Origin: a bacterium
Lineage (GTDB): Bacteria; Verrucomicrobiota; Verrucomicrobiia; Limisphaerales; RI-55
NCBI GenBank assembly: GCA_016124235.1
Contig: WGOC01000015.1
Span: 56,943-120,942 of the forward strand
Length of the DNA stretch: 64,000 nt
Reading direction: 5' to 3'
Below are positions 61,104 through 64,000 of the stretch, piece by piece (position 1 is the first letter of the stretch; every line of letters starts with the position of its first letter). Position numbers and translations under genes: made by a program. The notes under the pieces were generated by a model. It was not told where the DNA came from. It did not search any database and saw only the letters and a program-made list of their open reading frames with translations.

Positions 61104-63323
61104 TTGAACCCAAACCAACCATCCTCCGGTTTCAGTCTTGGCCCACGTGAAGTGCTGCACATCCTCTTCCGCAACAAGTGGAAGATCATCTTCTTCAGCC
61201 TGCTCGGGGTGGGCGTCGCCGCCTATCTCTATCGGACGATTGTACCGCCGTACGAGTCAACTGCCGAGCTGATGGTCAAATACGTCGTTGATTCTTCCGT
61301 GACCACCCCCGGCGCCCCGGGCGATGGCGTTGAAGTCCGCTCCCCGTCCGATCGGGGCGGTGATGGCGTCATGAATACCGAAATGGAGATCTTGACGAGT
61401 TGGGATCTCGCCCGGTCGGTCGCCGAGAAACTCGGACCTGACAGAATCTTGGGCCCCGGCACCGGTACCAATGTTTTGGCCGCCGCCGCTCAGATCAAAC
61501 GCAGCCTGTCACCCGTTGCCCCGCGGCGGGGAAACATAATGGAAGTAACGTATAGCAATCCGCGCGCAGACGCGGTGGCTCCCATCCTGGACGCCATCAT
61601 TCAGCGCTACTTGGAAGTCCACATTCAGGTCCATCGATCCCTCGGAAACTTTGATGCTCTCCAGCGTGAAACTGACACCATGCGCCAGAATCTTCGGGAC
61701 GCACAAAACGAACTCTCGAAGCTGAAAAGCAGCTTGGGGATCACCACCATCGCTGACGCAAAGAAGGAACTGTCCGCCCAAATGCAGGCGGCCGAAACGG
61801 CCATTACGGAGACGATGGCGGACATTGCTCAACGGCAGGCACGGTTGGACGCTTTGCAGCACGCCGCGGCATCCCAATCGGCTGGCAGCCCGGCAACAAA
61901 CAGCGTGGCTCTCCTGGCCCCGGTCGACGAGCGGACCCTTGAGCAATACCGATTGGTTTCCGAGCGGCTTGCGTTTTATCGTCGGCACGAACTGGAACTG
62001 ATCGGGCAGTTCACGCCCGAACACCCGGCGGTCAAACAGGTACAGGAAGACATCGCAAGCGCCGAAAAGCAGAAACATGATCTGGAGGTGGCCAACCCGG
62101 CGCTGTTGCAGACGGCCCTTGCCACCAGCGGCAAATCGGGCGGTCCGATCGCCCGCTCTGGAACGGATCTGTCGTTGGAAACCGCGGAGCTCATTGGGAG
62201 CCAGGCTCGTCTGAGTACCTATACCAATCAGCTGGCGTCGTTGAAGGGTCAATTGGTAAAGCTGCAGGAGTCGGAAAATCAGGTCACGGACTTGGAACGC
62301 CGGGTGGCCCAGTTGGAGTCGGCTTATACCACGTCCGATTCCAACCTGCAGCGCGCTCGTTTTAACGCCGCGTTGGACCCCAACAATATGCCCAACATCA
62401 CCGTTGTGCAGACCCCGTCGGCCCCCGTTCGTGATAATTTGATGCGTTACAAGATTTGCGGCGGTGCCATCGCTGCGGGTCTGGCCCTCGGTTTGGGCCT
62501 GGCCTTCGTTCGCGAATTGGTTTTCGACCAGTCCGTCCGGAACCCGATGGAAATCGAGACGCGCATGCAGCTGCCCATGTTCATGTCCATTCCGCTCCTG
62601 TCGGATCGGCATCCCGTGCGTTTGTTGACCAACGGCAGTGGCAAGAAATCCAAAGACGCAGAACCGCGGCCTGAACGTGCTCCGTGGGAAGTCAGTCATT
62701 TTATCCGTCCGTATTCCGATGCCCTCCGCGATCGGCTGATCATGTATTTCCAGCTCAAGAACATTCATCACAAACCCAAGCTCGTCGCCGTCACCAGCTG
62801 CAGCGAGGGTGCGGGCACCACCACCCTCGCGGCGAGCCTGGCAGCGTCACTCTCCGAAACCGGCGATGGCAAGGTTCTCTTGGTTGATATGAACGTCTCC
62901 CGGCCGGAGATGCATCCCTTCTTCCGCGGCAATCTCGCCTCGTCCCTGACCGACCTCTTTGACGCCGGGGCCAAACCATCTCACGGCCAGTACGACAACC
63001 TCTATTTGGCCACCGGCACGGAACGGAACGGAACGGTCACGCCATTGGTTCCCTCCAAGTTTTACGAAATGCTGCCGCGCATGCGCTCCAGTGATTTTGA
63101 TTACATCATCTTTGATATGCCCGCCGTGAAGCAGACGAGTGCCACCGTCGCCCTCTCCGGTTTCATGGACAAGGTCCTGTTGCTGGTCGAGCCCGGTAAG
63201 ACGAATCGGGAATCGGTCAAGCGCGCCACCCAACTCATGCGCCAACAGCACGCCGATGTCGCCGGCGTCGTCAACCGGCTCCCCGCCAGCGCCATGAAGT
63301 GGCTCCAACCCGATCTCGCCTGA
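61104..63323 (+). CDS. Wzz/polysaccharide co-polymerase fused to a tyrosine-kinase-like (BY-kinase) domain lacking the Walker A lysine
   Basis: A 739-residue inner-membrane protein with a TTG start at 61104; no nearby in-frame ATG exists. The N-terminal Wzz domain has a transmembrane segment (about 24-46) and a long periplasmic coiled-coil (about 180-450), then a second helix (about 450-475). The C-terminal domain looks like CpsD/BY-kinase: SCSEGAGTTTLAASLA (about 565-580), VLLVDMNVSRPEMHPF and YIIFDMPAVKQT. The Walker A lysine is Thr572 (codon ACC at 62817), and no C-terminal tyrosine cluster is present, so kinase activity is doubtful. It would set polymer chain length. Confidence 0.85.
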   Translation: MNPNQPSSGFSLGPREVLHILFRNKWKIIFFSLLGVGVAAYLYRTIVPPYESTAELMVKYVVDSSVTTPGAPGDGVEVRSPSDRGGDGVMNTEMEILTSWDLARSVAEKLGPDRILGPGTGTNVLAAAAQIKRSLSPVAPRRGNIMEVTYSNPRADAVAPILDAIIQRYLEVHIQVHRSLGNFDALQRETDTMRQNLRDAQNELSKLKSSLGITTIADAKKELSAQMQAAETAITETMADIAQRQARLDALQHAAASQSAGSPATNSVALLAPVDERTLEQYRLVSERLAFYRRHELELIGQFTPEHPAVKQVQEDIASAEKQKHDLEVANPALLQTALATSGKSGGPIARSGTDLSLETAELIGSQARLSTYTNQLASLKGQLVKLQESENQVTDLERRVAQLESAYTTSDSNLQRARFNAALDPNNMPNITVVQTPSAPVRDNLMRYKICGGAIAAGLALGLGLAFVRELVFDQSVRNPMEIETRMQLPMFMSIPLLSDRHPVRLLTNGSGKKSKDAEPRPERAPWEVSHFIRPYSDALRDRLIMYFQLKNIHHKPKLVAVTSCSEGAGTTTLAASLAASLSETGDGKVLLVDMNVSRPEMHPFFRGNLASSLTDLFDAGAKPSHGQYDNLYLATGTERNGTVTPLVPSKFYEMLPRMRSSDFDYIIFDMPAVKQTSATVALSGFMDKVLLLVEPGKTNRESVKRATQLMRQQHADVAGVVNRLPASAMKWLQPDLA

Positions 63324-64000
63324 CGCATTTCTGCTCTCAGCTTTTAAAGGATCCATCCGTGGCTAAACCAAAATCGTCCTCGCCCTCGTCCTCGTCGTCG
63401 TTCACCGGGAGCGACCGCACGCTGCCGTCCGCTTATGAGATCAGCGTCCATCAGCGGTAAAGTCATGTCCGTGCTTTGCTTGATCTGAAAACTGCTCACT
63501 GAAAACTTATTTGCTGATTTCTGTTCACTCATCACAAGTCACTCATCACTGCCCTCCGCGCCTCTGCGGTTAGAAATTTGGCAATCTGCCAACTGCGATC
63601 TTCGATCTGCTATTTATCCGTCATCCGTCATCCGGCGCTTTGCTTGATCTGAACACTGAACACTTATTTGCTGATTTCTGTTCACTCATCACAATTCACT
63701 CATCACTGCCCTCCGCGTCTCCGCGGTTAGAAATTTGGCTATCTGCCAACTGCGATCTTCGATCTGCTATTTATTCGTCATCTGCCATCCGGCGCTTTGC
63801 TTGATCTGAACACTGAACACCGATTACTACTCGATGATTCCGCACTCGTCGTTTCGCAATCCGCGTTGTCTGGCTCCTGACTCCCGGCTCCTTGGCGTTA
63901 ATTCGTGGTATCACGATCAGCAAAGCTGAAAACGTCACTCGGGAAACTTGCTTGTGGCAGGCTAGAGTAGCCCATTCGCGTAAAACCATTTTGCTCCTTC
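63324..64000. other. Gene-free interval after the polysaccharide co-polymerase gene
   Basis: Short open frames exist on the minus strand (for example 63344-63535 and 63771-63989) but have no motif and overlap the tandem repeat at 63471-63823. I see no promoter or terminator with confidence. Confidence 0.5.
63471..63823. repeat. Two full and one partial tandem copies of an about 160-bp intergenic unit
   Basis: Copy A is 63471-63634, copy B 63635-63791, and a partial copy C begins at 63792. Each starts with GCGCTTTGCTTGATCTGAA (A has one change) and contains TTATTTGCTGATTTCTGTTC, the TCCGCGG repeat shared with 12071-12095 and TTCGATCTGCTATTTAT. The rest of 63324-64000 shows no gene. Confidence 0.8.

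Noticed and set aside
1..64000. tRNA, rRNA or other known structured RNA genes
   Set aside because: No cloverleaf, rRNA, tmRNA or RNase P-like sequence was recognised by eye in the intergenic regions; a covariance search would be the decisive check.

Overview
The window looks like a GC-rich chromosomal segment of a Verrucomicrobiota bacterium, probably a Limisphaerales/Pedosphaera-like lineage. The main evidence is two exported proteins ending in a VPDGG-type PEP-CTERM sorting tail, many Tat/lipoprotein secreted enzymes (DUF1080, SGNH, sialate-esterase types), a myo-inositol oxygenase, and dispersed palindromic and boilerplate intergenic repeats of a kind I associate with this phylum. The taxonomic call is inference; no rRNA or other marker RNA is present.

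Layout. 1-12.4 kb: the 3' part of purL, a cysteine-desulfurase homologue whose PLP lysine is replaced by arginine, a subtilase, an S10 carboxypeptidase, myo-inositol oxygenase, an orphan phage-tail-sheath-like protein with a signal peptide, and a DUF485 plus acetate-type symporter pair. 12.5-14.7 kb: two PEP-CTERM genes, each with a terminator hairpin and a matching -24/-12 (sigma-54) promoter candidate. 15.2-23.4 kb: a LolD/MacB-type ABC transporter, an ACT protein coupled to a ketopantoate-reductase-like protein, PCD dehydratase, a Dabb protein, a prepilin-like protein and Hsp20. 23.7-25.1 kb: an orphan NtrC-type regulator. 25.3-35 kb: a block of secreted hydrolases, many of them Tat lipoproteins, plus an SDR and a C45-type protein. 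35.2-38.4 kb: a large multidomain subtilase. 38.4-50 kb: a minus-strand run with an RND efflux pump and adaptor, pyrE, the PrsR/PrsK two-component system, a PUR-fold protein, a membrane protein and two coupled SPFH proteins. 50.1-54 kb: dnaE carrying an in-frame palindromic-repeat insertion. 54-56.4 kb: a YjbQ protein, an EEP-family enzyme and a UbiA prenyltransferase. 57.2-63.3 kb: an exopolysaccharide cluster (initiating phosphoglycosyltransferase, WbpB/D/E-like sugar-modifying enzymes, and a Wzz-tyrosine-kinase-like protein without the Walker A lysine). 63.3-64 kb: gene-free, tandemly duplicated intergenic sequence.

How it fits together. PrsK/PrsR (44-47 kb), the two PEP-CTERM genes with sigma-54-like promoters (12.5-14.7 kb) and the polysaccharide cluster (57-63 kb) can be read as pieces of one envelope/exopolysaccharide-linked protein-sorting programme. 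The exosortase itself is not in the window. The most unusual single items are the secreted sheath-like protein, the lysine-less cysteine-desulfurase homologue, the esterase-metallopeptidase fusion and the REPIN-like insertion inside dnaE.
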